Positions 36,061 to 47,496 of a stretch of 64,000 bases of DNA are shown piece after piece. Origin of the DNA: Actinomucor elegans (Eukaryota > Mucoromycota > Mucoromycetes > Mucorales > Mucoraceae); assembly GCA_026027325.1 (NCBI GenBank), contig JAMSLZ010000022.1:178071-242070 (forward strand). Direction: 5' to 3'. Positions within the stretch are counted from its first letter, which is position 1, and every line of letters starts with the position of its first letter. Position numbers and translations under genes: made by a program. Below the pieces are notes generated by a model. The model saw only the letters and a list, made by a program, of their open reading frames with translations, was not told where the DNA came from and made no database searches.

Positions 36061-36374
36061 TTTAAAGATTATATTTTATTAATAAGTAGTTATATGGGCA
36101 AACTCTATAGAGCATCTAGCCTAACTATATGAAAAAGTGTTTAATATAAACATAGAAAAAAGTATAAAAAACCCTGAGAACCACAAGGGAGAAAAAGGTT
36201 AAAGACAAGAGCGAGAACCAGTAGACTATTGCAGCTCTGAGTGATCCAAAAGGCAAGCCAACAGCTGGGAACTTTGATAATCACTTACCACCGTGGCTGC
36301 GCAGTTGAAAGACAAACAGGCTGGTTCATCAATAGAACAGAGAGAAAGAGAGGCTCAATAAACCAAGGAGAGGT

Positions 36375-39300
36375 TTATATAGTACGAGTAGCAGCAAACC
36401 AGGCATCACCAGGATCTGGATCTGGGACGATAGCAGCAAGAGGATGACACAGCGTGTCAATCACATAGAGAATCTCAAGGAGTGCAGACCAGAAAGGCGG
36501 TGGACCATTGGATGCTTTCAAGGGCAACAAGTTCAGGGCATGATCAATGCGATTGACATCTGGCGGAGCAGCAGGTAATTGGCACAGAAGGCGAGGATCA
36601 ATGCCACGGCAATTGAACACAAAGTGATCTCGAGAGAGCCGGCAACCAGTGAAACAAGGACACAATTCATCACGGTTAGCGAAACGGCCTAAGCGCCATC
36701 GAACAAGACGACTGCGAGCAGCGCGAGTCATAGGCAGGTACAGTATTGGATCAGGCTTTGAAGTAGAGGGCCGACAAGCACGCAAAAGAACCGATTTACC
36801 AGTGTGAGCAGCAGCAGCCATTTGCTTGTCAAAGAGGTCTTGCCAGTAGCCAGAGAACCAGGACTTGAGACGAGAGGCTGTAGGTACAGGATTGGGCAAT
36901 GCCATATGCATAGGATTGAGGTATAGGAGCTTGTTCAATCGAGTGTAGCCAAGACCAGAAGGAGAATTGTCTCGAGAAGAGTTCAGCAATGATATCAAGC
37001 AATCATCCGGAAGCCATTGCGACCGTAGGGCATACTTGGTAACCAGGACATTGTATCGATGCTTCATGGAAGGGATACAAGTGATGTGCTTCGTGACATT
37101 GAACCATCGGGAGCCAACAAACATACCAACTAACCGGTTCTGAAGGTTATCCAAAGCAGTAAAGTCAGCAGCAGAGAGCCTAGATATAGCAAGACCGTAC
37201 TCAAACTTGGGCCGAATGAAGGTAGTATATAACCGAGAACAGAGCAAGAGAGAGAAACCATTACGGTTGACACCAACCGAATTCAGTAGAGCCATGGTTT
37301 TGACTGCACCACCAGACCGTTTAGCCAGGATACCCGGACCATCAAGACCTTTCTTGTTGAATGGCATACCAAGATACGTGAACTCGTTCACTGCAGGCAG
37401 AGGAACATCATAGAGACTCAGTCTAAAGTTGGTAGACGTAGAGGAGGTCACAGAAGGAGCGTTCAGGACAGCACACTTGGTAGGGTTCCAACGATAGCCC
37501 AGTACTCTTGAATGATCAGCAGCTAAGTTCAACATATTTTGCACCTCATGTTTGGAGCCAAAGATTGCCACATCGTCGGCAAACAGAAGACAGTTAATGG
37601 CCACAGCCTCAGCAGATCCAGGAGGAGACACTACAGCAGTAGTATCTGAAGCTTCAGACCGAAGGAGCTCAGGCAAGGAGTTGATGTACAAAGAATACAA
37701 GTGAGGACTCAACACCGAACCTTGGAGTACACCAGTGGCAGGAGAGAAAGAGGAAGAGATGTGGTTGGCAATCAACACGGAGATGGATACATCATCAAAT
37801 AGATTGACCAGCAGACCAAGGAGAGGCCGAGGCAGAGATGAATTCTCAAGAGCATTCCAGATCACACATCGATCAACAGTGTCATAGGCAGCCTTAATAT
37901 CCAGAAAAGCAACAACAGGATAGTGGTGATGAACCAAGAAGTAGTTGTGCATCAGGTCGTGCAGACAGAGGGCTTGATCCAGAGGACTACGCATAGGACG
38001 GAAGCCACCTTGTGCGAGATCTAGAGAAGGCGAATGGTCATAGACGCTTTGTGCAATGGTAATCTCAAACAACTTACGCATCACCGAAGTCAAAGAAATT
38101 GGCCTGTAGTTGGCAGGATCAGAAGCATCACCTTTCTTGAAGATAGGAAAGACCTGGGCTTGACGCCATAGAACCGGTGTATAGCACCATTGGTAACAAA
38201 CCTGGAATAGCAAAGAGAGGACAGGAGCAAGTAAATCAGCAACAGCCTTGAGCATTTCAGCTTTTAGATGATCAGGACCAGGAGCTTTGCGATTCGGCAA
38301 CTGTTTGATATGCTCAACCAAGGTTTCCACCGAGAAAATCCAAGACACTTCTTCATCAGACACCAGGAAAGGCACTTCTAAACCAAAGTCAGGAGCAGCC
38401 AGGGGACGAGAAGCAGTTGACAAAAGAGAACCATCATACACTGTAGCCAGGTGAGTAGCCATAGAATCGACTGATGCTTGAGGGCCATCAGGATGAGCAT
38501 ACGTAGCAGAAGTTTCTTTCCGGCGTTTCAGCCTAGACATGGTGGCAGTGGCCTTGGCAAAGTCCTTTTGGAGTGACATGCAAAAGTTCTTCCAGGAGAG
38601 TCTTTTTGCAGCAGCAACAGCACGACGAAACGACTTGTGAGCTTGCAGATGGAGATGCCAGTAATAAGCCTTGTCAACACCAAATGAATGACGCCAACGG
38701 CAATAGAGGCGATCACGTTCTCGAGCAGCAGCTTCCAGATCAGCTGTCCAGTACTTCTTCCAATGACCAGGACGGGGAGCCTTAGACCCAATGGATTCAT
38801 CCATCGCCTGATAAAGACACTCATTCAGAGATGTATTGAGTGAATCTATAGGTGGACGACTATCCGGAGGAGAACCAACCAGACCAGCAAGAGTATCCTT
38901 CAAAGGAGCAACCAGACACCGAAACCGAGTATGGAACAGAGCCAAAGGCTCAGACTCAGCCAGCCGACTGAGGTTCCATGTCCTACGAGGAGCCAGCACC
39001 GAAGAGTCACCTACACCAGAAGAGCCACCAGAAACAGCAATGTACTTGAACCCCAACTGAAGCAGCCGATGATCAGAGCCCAAAGACAGATCGGATGCCA
39101 CAGAAAGAGAAGGAGACACCATACCAGAACCACCAATGTTGGTCAAGAACAAGTCAATGATACTGCTCGCCACAGCACCATTTCTGAAGGTACAGTATGT
39201 ATCAATACCATACGCCAAGGAAGCATTCAACACTGACAGATTGCGTTCTTCAATCCAAGGAAGCAGAGCTAGACCACGAGGATTTGTTGCAGAATCACCA

Positions 39301-39767
39301 GTAAGATCACCAAGGCGTGCATTGAAGTCACCGCAGATAATAGTATCAGTGTGAAGAGGCAGTGAGTTGAGAGAAGAGAGCACCAGATCACGAGAGAGAC
39401 TGGGTGGAAAGTAGACACAATGTACATTGACTTTGTCAACCTTGATCGACAGAGTATATGCATTGTAAGACGGAAGTTGAGAGACAGTAAAAGGACAGTG
39501 AGGAGAGATGAGAGCAGTGACACCACCTGAGCCACGTCCATTGGCATTAGTGACAGTTTGACCGTACAGATGATATTGAGACCAATCGGTAGGGATCAAC
39601 CCAGAGGTAAGCCAAGTTTCAGTAATCAGGAGGATATCACAAGAGAGAGCATGAGAGAGTACATCATGGATGGTAGTGACCCGAAGGCCATTGGCATTCC
39701 ACAATGCAAGAGAAAAGGAGCGGACGGGGGTATCAGAAGGAGTGAAAGGAGGGACTGAAGATGTCAT
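36375..39767 (-). CDS. LINE ORF2 (copy 1): endonuclease-reverse transcriptase
   Basis: The 1,130-aa protein begins with an AP-endonuclease-like domain (residues about 15-240): LALWNANG (N24), LLITETW (E50), ICGDFNARLGD (D147, N149) and GSDHRLL (D232, H233) supply the catalytic set that nicks target DNA. The reverse transcriptase (about 480-790) shows RPISLTSVMRKLFE, FLDIKAAYDTVDR, GVLQGSVLSPHLYSLYIN and the LLFADDVAIFG catalytic box near residue 730. Near residue 1035 a C-x-C-x3-C-x5-H-x4-C cluster (CPCFTGCRLSRDHFVFNC) is a zinc-knuckle-like C-terminal finger. This layout (APE, RT, Cys-His tail, no RNase H seen) is that of APE-type LINEs such as the L1/Tx1, R1 and Jockey groups. It performs target-primed reverse transcription. 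The start overlaps the ORF1 stop. Confidence 0.95.
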   Translation of the reverse strand: MTSSVPPFTPSDTPVRSFSLALWNANGLRVTTIHDVLSHALSCDILLITETWLTSGLIPTDWSQYHLYGQTVTNANGRGSGGVTALISPHCPFTVSQLPSYNAYTLSIKVDKVNVHCVYFPPSLSRDLVLSSLNSLPLHTDTIICGDFNARLGDLTGDSATNPRGLALLPWIEERNLSVLNASLAYGIDTYCTFRNGAVASSIIDLFLTNIGGSGMVSPSLSVASDLSLGSDHRLLQLGFKYIAVSGGSSGVGDSSVLAPRRTWNLSRLAESEPLALFHTRFRCLVAPLKDTLAGLVGSPPDSRPPIDSLNTSLNECLYQAMDESIGSKAPRPGHWKKYWTADLEAAARERDRLYCRWRHSFGVDKAYYWHLHLQAHKSFRRAVAAAKRLSWKNFCMSLQKDFAKATATMSRLKRRKETSATYAHPDGPQASVDSMATHLATVYDGSLLSTASRPLAAPDFGLEVPFLVSDEEVSWIFSVETLVEHIKQLPNRKAPGPDHLKAEMLKAVADLLAPVLSLLFQVCYQWCYTPVLWRQAQVFPIFKKGDASDPANYRPISLTSVMRKLFEITIAQSVYDHSPSLDLAQGGFRPMRSPLDQALCLHDLMHNYFLVHHHYPVVAFLDIKAAYDTVDRCVIWNALENSSLPRPLLGLLVNLFDDVSISVLIANHISSSFSPATGVLQGSVLSPHLYSLYINSLPELLRSEASDTTAVVSPPGSAEAVAINCLLFADDVAIFGSKHEVQNMLNLAADHSRVLGYRWNPTKCAVLNAPSVTSSTSTNFRLSLYDVPLPAVNEFTYLGMPFNKKGLDGPGILAKRSGGAVKTMALLNSVGVNRNGFSLLLCSRLYTTFIRPKFEYGLAISRLSAADFTALDNLQNRLVGMFVGSRWFNVTKHITCIPSMKHRYNVLVTKYALRSQWLPDDCLISLLNSSRDNSPSGLGYTRLNKLLYLNPMHMALPNPVPTASRLKSWFSGYWQDLFDKQMAAAAHTGKSVLLRACRPSTSKPDPILYLPMTRAARSRLVRWRLGRFANRDELCPCFTGCRLSRDHFVFNCRGIDPRLLCQLPAAPPDVNRIDHALNLLPLKASNGPPPFWSALLEILYVIDTLCHPLAAIVPDPDPGDAWFAATRTI

Positions 39768-40726
39768 TATTGTGACATTTCAGTATCGCTATCACCGGTA
39801 ACGTCTTCACCAGATGGCAAAGCACCAGAACTACGGAATGCAAAAGCAGCCTTCTTGGGATCCTTTTCGGCAAGACGAGAGCGAGCTTCCTTAATGGCTT
39901 GATCAAGATCACCATCATCAATCCATCCAAGTTCCACAAAGGAGCGACCAACAGAAGGGACCATCACTGGTCGAATGAACGCCAGAGTGCTGATACAGCG
40001 AGAGTGAACGAGGTTAGCCATCTCGTTTTCACGAGCATTGGCTGAGAGAGAAGCATACTTGGGGTCAGCAAGATGGGCTGGGTTTAAAGGATCAAAATCC
40101 TTAATGAACTCAGCTTCAGCCGTAGTCATAAGCTCGGTAAACTTTTCAACATACTGCGTATGTATCAGGACACCAAGGACACCAGTAGCAGGGAAACAGA
40201 CATCTAACACACGACCAGTGTCAACACCAGCGCGACGTAACCGAGAGCGGACTTCAGTACGATCAAGTTTGCGAGATCGACCAAGATAAACATAGGTAAA
40301 ACCCTGAGGACCCTGGGCCTCAAGGGTTTTGAAGGCGCGAGCAGCGGCTATACGTTTCTTTAGGGAAACGGCAGCAGGGCGAGAGGGGCGGCTGTCCTTT
40401 TTTACAGCGGCTGCAGCAATGGCAGCGAAAGACCGGGCACCATTTTTTTCCTGGGCGGGAGAAGCGACATCCTGCGGTGGACTACGAGCGGTGGCAGCAG
40501 AGAGTTGTGCTCGAAGTTGGTTATTTTCATTAACCAGAGCCTGGTTTTCGGTTTTGAGTCCAAGAATCTCATTTTTCAAGGTCTGGAGCTCTTCAAATAA
40601 TGTTTGATGTTGTTGCACTTGCTGAACAAGTGAAAACACCATTTGCTGTAGCTGCTGGAACTGCATTGGCTGTTGCATTTGGTCCATTGAGCCAGATGGC
40701 TCAGATGCATGTTGAACATTGGACAT
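39767..40726 (-). CDS. LINE ORF1 (copy 1): coiled-coil nucleic-acid-binding protein
   Basis: The 319-aa protein has a Gln-rich start (MDQMQQPMQFQQLQQMVFSL) followed by a leucine-heptad coiled coil (LFEELQTLKNEILGLKTENQ and on to about residue 75) suited to multimerisation. Then comes a basic Ala/Lys/Arg linker, and a C-terminal domain (about 140-265) with TYVYLGRSRKLDRTEVRSRL and GVLGVLIHTQYVEKF, which could be an RRM-like fold. No CCHC knuckle is present. The tail is acidic (GDSDTEMSQ). It is presumed to coat LINE RNA as ORF1p does in L1. The stop codon TAA shares its last base with the ORF2 ATG. Confidence 0.88.
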   Translation of the reverse strand: MSNVQHASEPSGSMDQMQQPMQFQQLQQMVFSLVQQVQQHQTLFEELQTLKNEILGLKTENQALVNENNQLRAQLSAATARSPPQDVASPAQEKNGARSFAAIAAAAVKKDSRPSRPAAVSLKKRIAAARAFKTLEAQGPQGFTYVYLGRSRKLDRTEVRSRLRRAGVDTGRVLDVCFPATGVLGVLIHTQYVEKFTELMTTAEAEFIKDFDPLNPAHLADPKYASLSANARENEMANLVHSRCISTLAFIRPVMVPSVGRSFVELGWIDDGDLDQAIKEARSRLAEKDPKKAAFAFRSSGALPSGEDVTGDSDTEMSQ

Positions 40727-40861
40727 TTCGAAATGGAGAAAAATTCAAGATGTCGAAAACTTGATGGAATGTTCTGAAAAAAAAACTGCAGATAGTACTT
40801 GGCGAGGCGAAGATGGATGTGCAATTTTTATAGATGGATGTATTGTAGTTGTTGAGATATT

Positions 40862-40896
40862 CACTGCAACTAATACCTACTTTTACGGCCGTAATA
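40862..40896 (+). repeat. Left terminal inverted repeat of CACTA-2
   Basis: Begins CACTGCAACTAATACC and ends in TTACGGCCGTAATA; preceded by the ATT duplication. Related GGCCGTAA motifs continue to about 41155 as subterminal repeats. Confidence 0.9.
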
Positions 40897-42392
40897 TATT
40901 GGTATTATTATGTAATATTACCGTACTTTTACCAAAATATTCCGGCCGTAACAGTTCAACTATTACCGCGGTATGTGTTCGCCTGTTACCATCCTTTTAC
41001 GGCCGGACAAGTTCAACTAGTACTGTTGGTAAAAGTATGGTAAAAGTTCGTCTGTTCCATTGGTAAAAGGCCGTAAAAGTTCAACTATTTCCATGAAAAT
41101 GACCGTAAAACAGTCCTCCTTTTACCGTCTTTTTACATATATTACGGTCCTTTTACATTAAATTGAACCAATAATAATTGATATTTTATAATTATACACA
41201 TTTTACATCTTTTACTATAATTTTGGTTTATACACATTTTTATTGAATAAAAATATTGTATATTCATTGCTAAATAATAATCCACCAGAAAGAGTACCAG
41301 ATATAATAGCCATAAATAACTAACTTCAGCAAACCAGTATTGTCGTAGTAAAACGCGCCATTTTTTAGAGAAGCAATCAGAGTAAAGAAAGCACAACCGA
41401 AAAGGCATTATATTAAGAAACGATCCAAAAGAAAAGCCACTTCAACCAAGAGGATAATTTAATTAGCAAAATCTAAACATCAAAAAGAGAGGTGAATAAC
41501 GTGTTTATAATTCCAGTCAGAAGTTAAACATACCAAGTATTGTTGCGTAGGGGCATTCAGCAGAATAGTACTAAAACAAATGAAAATGGATGTAAGTAAA
41601 ACAAGCTTTTGAGCGGATAGAAGATTAAGTGCTTACCATATGTTCAAGTATCAAAACGGCCTAAAAATGAGTGGTAAATGAAAGAAATCAGCACAGGTTA
41701 ATTAAACGTGAACGAAATTCATACATACCATAAAGATTATGACCAAAATAATTCGAGTTAACATAGCAGCTGGAAGCAGCAACTCAATCAAACCAATCTA
41801 ACAGCTAAATGGAAGAATATATAAGAACAAAGTTGAAGAAGAAAGCTTTAATACATACAAAATATAGCAAGTGCATTTGAAGACGGAATCACCATTTGGA
41901 ATATATCGAGCATATTAATACCAATCAGATGATATGTTAAGCTAAGATTAACGAAGAATCTAAAAAACCGATCAGTTTATGAAGTAATTACAACTTTTTC
42001 TCTTACCATTAAAATAAAAAAAAAAAAGCTCATGTAAAAAATAATGAGCTGTGAGTTTGCTAATGAGAGAAAAGAGGATTAAGTATGCTTCAAGCTATGA
42101 TTTAATAGGAATTTTTACCTTGATGGGAATGACTGATTAAAGCTATTTGTACATATATTTGAATTAAAAAAAAAGTAAGGATTACAATGAAAAGAAAACA
42201 CGAGAAGAGCGAAAAAATTTTATTAAAATAAAAGCCTCAAAGATGACGTATCAAAAAATAGTAACTATTAAGTAGAGATAGACTCACCAGTAATTGGATT
42301 AATAACATGCATAATTCAGGCACAGCACAAAAGTATAATAAAAGCTCTTTAAGGCATTCCTTTTTTAAATCACTATTAAAAAACATTTTAGC
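40897..42392. other. Non-coding left arm of CACTA-2
   Basis: About 1.5 kb. The first 260 bp hold repeated ttacGGCCGTAA and agttcaacta motifs in both orientations (near 40952, 40998, 41068 and 41100), probable binding sites for transposase or accessory protein. The rest (41160-42390) is AT-rich without a supported gene and should include the accessory gene promoter. Confidence 0.6.
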
Positions 42393-43784
42393 ATGTCTCA
42401 TTACAACCAGCAATCAACCAGCAACAGCAATCGCGTAGGCGCTCCTATTATCCCGCCAAGCAACGAGTTAATGTCAACTCCTATGACAGAAACCGTTGTC
42501 ATAGCAAGAGAAGAGTACGAAACTCTTCTGAGCACCGTCCGCCAGCTCACCAACACTGTTGAGGGGCTATCCCGCCAAGTTGCTCGCTTGGAGCAGGATA
42601 CAGCTGCCCACGAAAGATCGTTGGCGCTGTACGATTACGAGGAAGGCGGAAGCCTCGAATCCCAACCTGCGTTCCAGAGCGTACGCACGGGTGGCCCCCG
42701 TACTGGCAGTCGCGGTGAAGCAGCTTCTTCTTCAACCGTAGGAGATGAGGAAGAAGACTCAGCTGAAAACCGTCGTCTCTTTCGCGTAAAGTTATATGTT
42801 GAAAAAAAAAGCAGGTTAATAAGTTTTTAAATAACATTTTAATGATACTAGGATTTGCTTACCTCTTACTACGGAACTTTGTCGCAAAAGTATGATTTTA
42901 AGGTATCATTATCCTATCCTCCGAACAAAGATGTTCGAACAAAAATGAGAACCTATGGTGAGAACAATCGCCAAACACACCATATTTCAGCCAGGGCAAT
43001 GAAACAGATTATCACTGACCGCTTTTGGTATATGTCGAGGTTGCATAAAAAAGCTAAGGATCTGGGAGAAGACGATGAAGTTGTTATTGATTCCGTTAGC
43101 GAAGCCTATGCCAAAAGAAACAGGTGCAATTCCCGTACTCAATTGGTAAAGTAGCAGTGATAGTAATGTTGAGGTTATTCATCTTTTGTTGGTATAGAAA
43201 TTGGGCCATAGAGTAGATATGTACTCTCAGAACAAAGAGCATTTCGAAAAAGAATATGGTAAACAGTTCCCAGTCTTTTTGGTTGCTGGAATGATGTCTG
43301 AAGAGGAAAGCGATGTAGACATGGAAGGCCAACAAGTGCTGATTCGTAAACGACCTCAGTACAGAAGCGCAAAAGTAAGTATATGCGTGCTTTTCCTTAT
43401 TTTCATTGACTCCTTAGTAACCGGTGATACCTCTTTTTCCATCGCATTCATTAGTTGAATAATGCTTTCGATAAGTTAGATGACCTCTGGATTAATCCTC
43501 GCTGCAAAAAAACGAAGAGAAAGAGAGGTAATCATCTTCCTCGTGTTACCATGGAGCAGGATATTCCATTCAACGATCAAGCGATGAAGTACGCCTCCTT
43601 TCCTGCTTGGGGATGGGATCCTGAGGCTCGTATGACTTTTGAGTCTTCTGTTTTTCGTAGCATATCTAGTGGCTCACCAACTGGTGCTTCTCGAGGTGGA
43701 TCTCCTGGCCCATCAACTGCTGCTTCTCGTAACCAGTTTGATATTTCTTCTTTTCTTCCCTCTTTCACTGAATCACAACAGTAA
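42393..43784 (+). CDS. CACTA-2 accessory protein, coiled-coil (397 aa)
   Basis: Four exons (42393-42785, 42852-43145, 43198-43374, 43455-43784), all joined in phase 0, encode 397 aa. Residues about 38-75 (REEYETLLSTVRQLTNTVEG, then LSRQVARLEQD) form a coiled coil. An acidic Ser-rich linker follows. The central part (about 135-290) is mixed and basic, with ISARAMKQIITDRFWYMSRL. The last exon has a Lys/Arg-rich stretch (KKTKRKRGNHLPR) like a nuclear localisation signal, then PSFPAWGWDPEAR-type sequence and a Ser/Gly-rich tail. I do not recognise a family. Location inside the element and basic, multimerising character suggest a TnpA-like DNA-binding helper. The gene is convergent with the transposase, unlike in CACTA-1. 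Confidence 0.65.
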
Positions 43785-43856
43785 TAAAGATTAGCAATAT
43801 AGCATAAAAAAATAGGAAAAAGGATATAATAATATATATATAATTGATACAAAAGC

Positions 43857-46800
43857 CTAAAAGGTGTTCACAATCTTTCTTGGGAGAGAGACGGATATCA
43901 TTGAGTTTTCTACGTAAGGCTCAGTAGCAACGCAGGTATGAATACGATGCACTGGCAAGATGGAATGCTTATCGATGGTTTCAAAAGCTGATTGCCAAAC
44001 GAAAGCAGAGTGGGCGTTAAATGATTCGAAGTAATAAGGCGATTTCTTGAACCATTCTACAAAAGCAAATACATGAGTCACGTCTTGAGTTTGTGATCTT
44101 TGATACACTGGCATTTCAACAACATGACTAAAGAAGTAGGCTACTCTTCCAACACGAAATTCACCATTGACTAAGGCTTCAATGTATATTCCTCGTTTGG
44201 TTCTTGAAGAAACGGAGCGAATTTGCTGGCCTAGCAGATTAATTTCAGTGAACTTTTTGATTTTCATACTTGCTATAAGAGTTGATCTAATTCGATGATG
44301 AGGAAGACGGTATTGAACGACATCGTAGTTTAATCGGTAATAGACGTCCTTGTAAAAGTCAAGAAGGCCCTGATGATGCATGCTGTTCATCACTACACTT
44401 CGATCGAAATGCTTGTGAGAAAAGAAAGACGGAGGAAGAGGTTCAGAACCTGTGATAAGACGTGCGTCATCAGTTGAATGACTAATAAAAGTAGCCAAAT
44501 CAAAGCGTTGAGTATTACTACTCAAATCAGTTCCAAGACTATCTTCATCATTATCCAAAGAATCAGCAATACCAGGCAAAAGAGAAGAGAGAACATTCAT
44601 CATGATTGGGTTGTTAAATATTCGAGCAGAAAAGCCTTTGATATAATCTTGGGCATGAACATGCTGCAAGTATTTCTTCATGAAGGTCGCTTCTAATCCT
44701 TGCTTGAAATTGGTATTGACATCTTTGATATCACCATTAGCTCTTTCCATGCCATACAACCAGGTCGAATAGATAGGACCAAAGTCACGTATCGTTTCCT
44801 TTAGGTGCAGGTGTAAATGGAAATTAGGTGAGATAATGTTGGCACCGTAGATAACCGAACATTCCTGACCAAATTCTTTCAAAAACTTATGAGCTTCGTC
44901 AATTTGTGCATTTGTGATGGAGGGCCCACCTAGAATTTGATTTGCTTTCACAAATTTCATCCAACTAGTCAATGCATCACCAGTGATCTTACCTTTTAAA
45001 AGTAAACCAGAATACACGAAAACCCAACTTCGCCATTCATCGCCTTTCATTCCAACGAACCCAGAAGCAATTTTGTGAGCAATCGGTGTAAACTGCGGGG
45101 GCACTGCAATATTCTTGGCTCTTGCTGCCATTACACGAAAGTCTGCGTCAGATAAGTAAACTTGACGAGTAACTGGATTGACAGTCTTTTTCCACCAATC
45201 CATCATCCGCTTTGCTGTGCCTAAGTACAGGTTATGCAAAGCATCCACTGTTGTGCATCTGATCAGATCAAAATACTCCAAACGATGGAGCTCGCTATAC
45301 CGTGTACCGTACATTTGTTCTAAGCGCTTTCTATCACCAGTTGTTAATGCTTCCTTCCATTTCAATGCTTGCTGCCTGTTTGATTGCCCATCTCTTCGAT
45401 TCCAAGTAAGATCATCGAGGTTTGATAAATCGCGAGCTTGTGGACGACCAGACTGACCAAGATAACGATCCGAGCATTTATGACAAGGAATGAACGAATT
45501 GAAGGCAGTAAAACCACAAACCTTCTTTACGGCCGGAAGGTCACAGTTTACCGACATCAATGCTGCACGAACAGACCTACCATCACTCAAAATCATACCT
45601 TCAAACAACACAAGTAATTCATCAACCATTGGTTTTAAAAAATGATTAATTGAATCCAACTCAGGTTCCTTTGGCCCAGGCATGATCCCAACAAGAATCA
45701 GATTCTCTCTGCGAAACCTTTCTGCTCGAGGGAGGTTATTTACAATAAGGTAAATGGCTCCAACAGAATAATTCATCGTCTTGGTGGGTGAAAACCAATC
45801 GACATTAAGTGAAAGCATGAGTGATCCAGGTTGAAGAACAAAAGGGAGACCATCCTTCTTGAAGTTGCTCCAGTAATTGCCGTCAAATACATCAAACAAA
45901 CTGTCTTTGATTGTTGTTCGACTTCTCCAGTTTTCAATTGCAGATGTAAAATGAGGACGAGAGAAAAAGCGCTCAAGAGTAAGTTTTACCGAGTTGTAAA
46001 TGTATTCTTTTTTTGGTTGTAAATTGCCACCAGATGAAAGAACTGTCAACTGGTTATGGCATTTTGTTGGTTTGTACGCAGTGATGATCATATTTTCGCA
46101 ACGTTTAATAGTACGGTGAACGATAACAGCGTCATAATCGTAAATACAGTTGCATCTATCGCATACTACGTATGTCCTTACACCTATAATACAACATATT
46201 AAAAAAGCTTAGTACTTATATATAAATCAAGAGTATATTTCTCAAAAACAAATACCTTTGGTGACGAAATCAGCTTCAACAATATTTCTAACGGTAGCAA
46301 GCTTGGAAGGGAAGCGGTAAGGCAAGCTTACAAGGATGAATACAGCGTTGAAAAGCTTGAGGAGCAATTCTGCTGTTGCAATTGATATGCCGTTGTTTTG
46401 AAACAATACGAGAAATACCATCAAGAAGTATGGTAAAACAAGTTCTTCAGTGATATCTACTACTGTTTCTTGTATTTCAACGTCTTCATTTTCTGTCAGA
46501 TATAACACAACGTTGAATCAGTCAATTGATTTGTACAAAAATCATTTTTAAGAAACATACCATCAATCAGAGTCTCGCCCTGGCAGTAATCAAAATTTTC
46601 AACATTGTCAACTTCAAAGTTGACGTCTTGAATTTCTTCAGTAATATCATCATCGTTATCACTAACAAGTTGTTCTTCATTTTCTAGTGATTCCGTTTCA
46701 TTGGTGGTAATTGCTTCTTCTACAATGACTATAAAGACAATTTGTAAGTTCGAAACTATGAATAAGCAAGAAAAGAAATATATCTTACTATTCGAAATTG

Positions 46801-46912
46801 ATCGCATTCTATCTTTTCTTGAATGGCGTAATTTAGTTAAAGGAACAACCATTCCGAAACCACGCGTAGTTTTAGTACATTCAGTGCATCTGCACACAAC
46901 TTTCTTTACCAT
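43857..46912 (-). CDS. Tnp2/Plavaka-like CACTA transposase (951 aa)
   Basis: Four exons (46912-46789, 46728-46561, 46492-46256, 46183-43857) sum to 2,856 nt without internal stops. The start MVKKVVCRCTECTKTTRG is a Cys-rich zinc-binding N-terminus followed by an acidic region. Exon 4 opens with VVCDRCNCIYDYD and a later CHN, a second zinc ribbon. Catalytic-core marks are LSLNVDWFSPTKT (first Asp), ILVGIMPGPKEP, CGFTAFNSFIPCHKC, VDALHNLYLGTAKRMMDWW (D..H) and FHLHLHLKETIRDFGPIYST followed by WLYGMERANGDIK (catalytic Glu). This is the DDE arrangement of the fungal CACTA-related Plavaka/Tnp2 group. It should excise and reinsert elements ending CACTG. It ends only 72 bp from the convergent accessory gene stop. 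The AT-rich insertion lies upstream of its start, near the promoter. Confidence 0.9.
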
Positions 46913-47264
46913 TGAAGTATATAAACGTTTGTAATATAGAGAAAAACGCTTTTTCGAAAATTGACCCGCCTTTTCTTGTAAATCACGGCAGGTAGTACGA
47001 ACAATAATTAATATCAGTTACTTTCAATCAGTAATCAAGGAGCAGGGCGGGATAAAAATAATATTATGCTTTTATTGGCTATTGTTGTTTCAATAATTAG
47101 AAGAAAGAATCATTTTTTGGGGGTTTCAAAACTTCAACAAAACTTCAACAAAAATTCGTTAAATGAAGTTATTTAAGCGATTCTTACAAGTAAAATATTG
47201 CAAAGACACAAATAATTGCTTAACAAAAGTTATAGAAAATTTAATTGTGCATCTAAACATATAT

Positions 47265-47486
47265 GATAAACATTTACAACTACTTAATATTTTTAACTTT
47301 CCTAAAAAATCAAGGCATAAATATAATGTTGCCTTTTTATCCATAAATAAAATGTTGGTTACTTGTTCTATTTTAGAATAAAATTTATTTATATTATTAT
47401 TTGTATTCAAAAAAATCTATTATTTCCTAATTTTTTTATATATTGTACTATTTTGAACATATTTCTGTAATACTAAATGTTCTTCT
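47265..47486 (+). repeat. Left 222-bp direct repeat
   Basis: Starts GATAAACATTTACAACTAC and ends CTAAATGTTCTTCT. Same length and sequence as 49547-49768. On the minus strand both copies contain an open 49-codon stretch starting at 47410 and 49692; whether it is translated is unknown. Confidence 0.85.
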
Positions 47487-47496
47487 TATTAATTGA

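Noticed and set aside
36046..36130. Complete tRNA gene at the LINE junction
   Set aside because: Only the first 15 nt match. No anticodon stem, T-arm or 3' acceptor strand follows.
37207..39547. Plus-strand and off-frame open frames across the LINE ORF2 (and the same in copies 2 and 3)
   Set aside because: Shadows of a long, compositionally even coding region; identical in every copy because the copies are identical.
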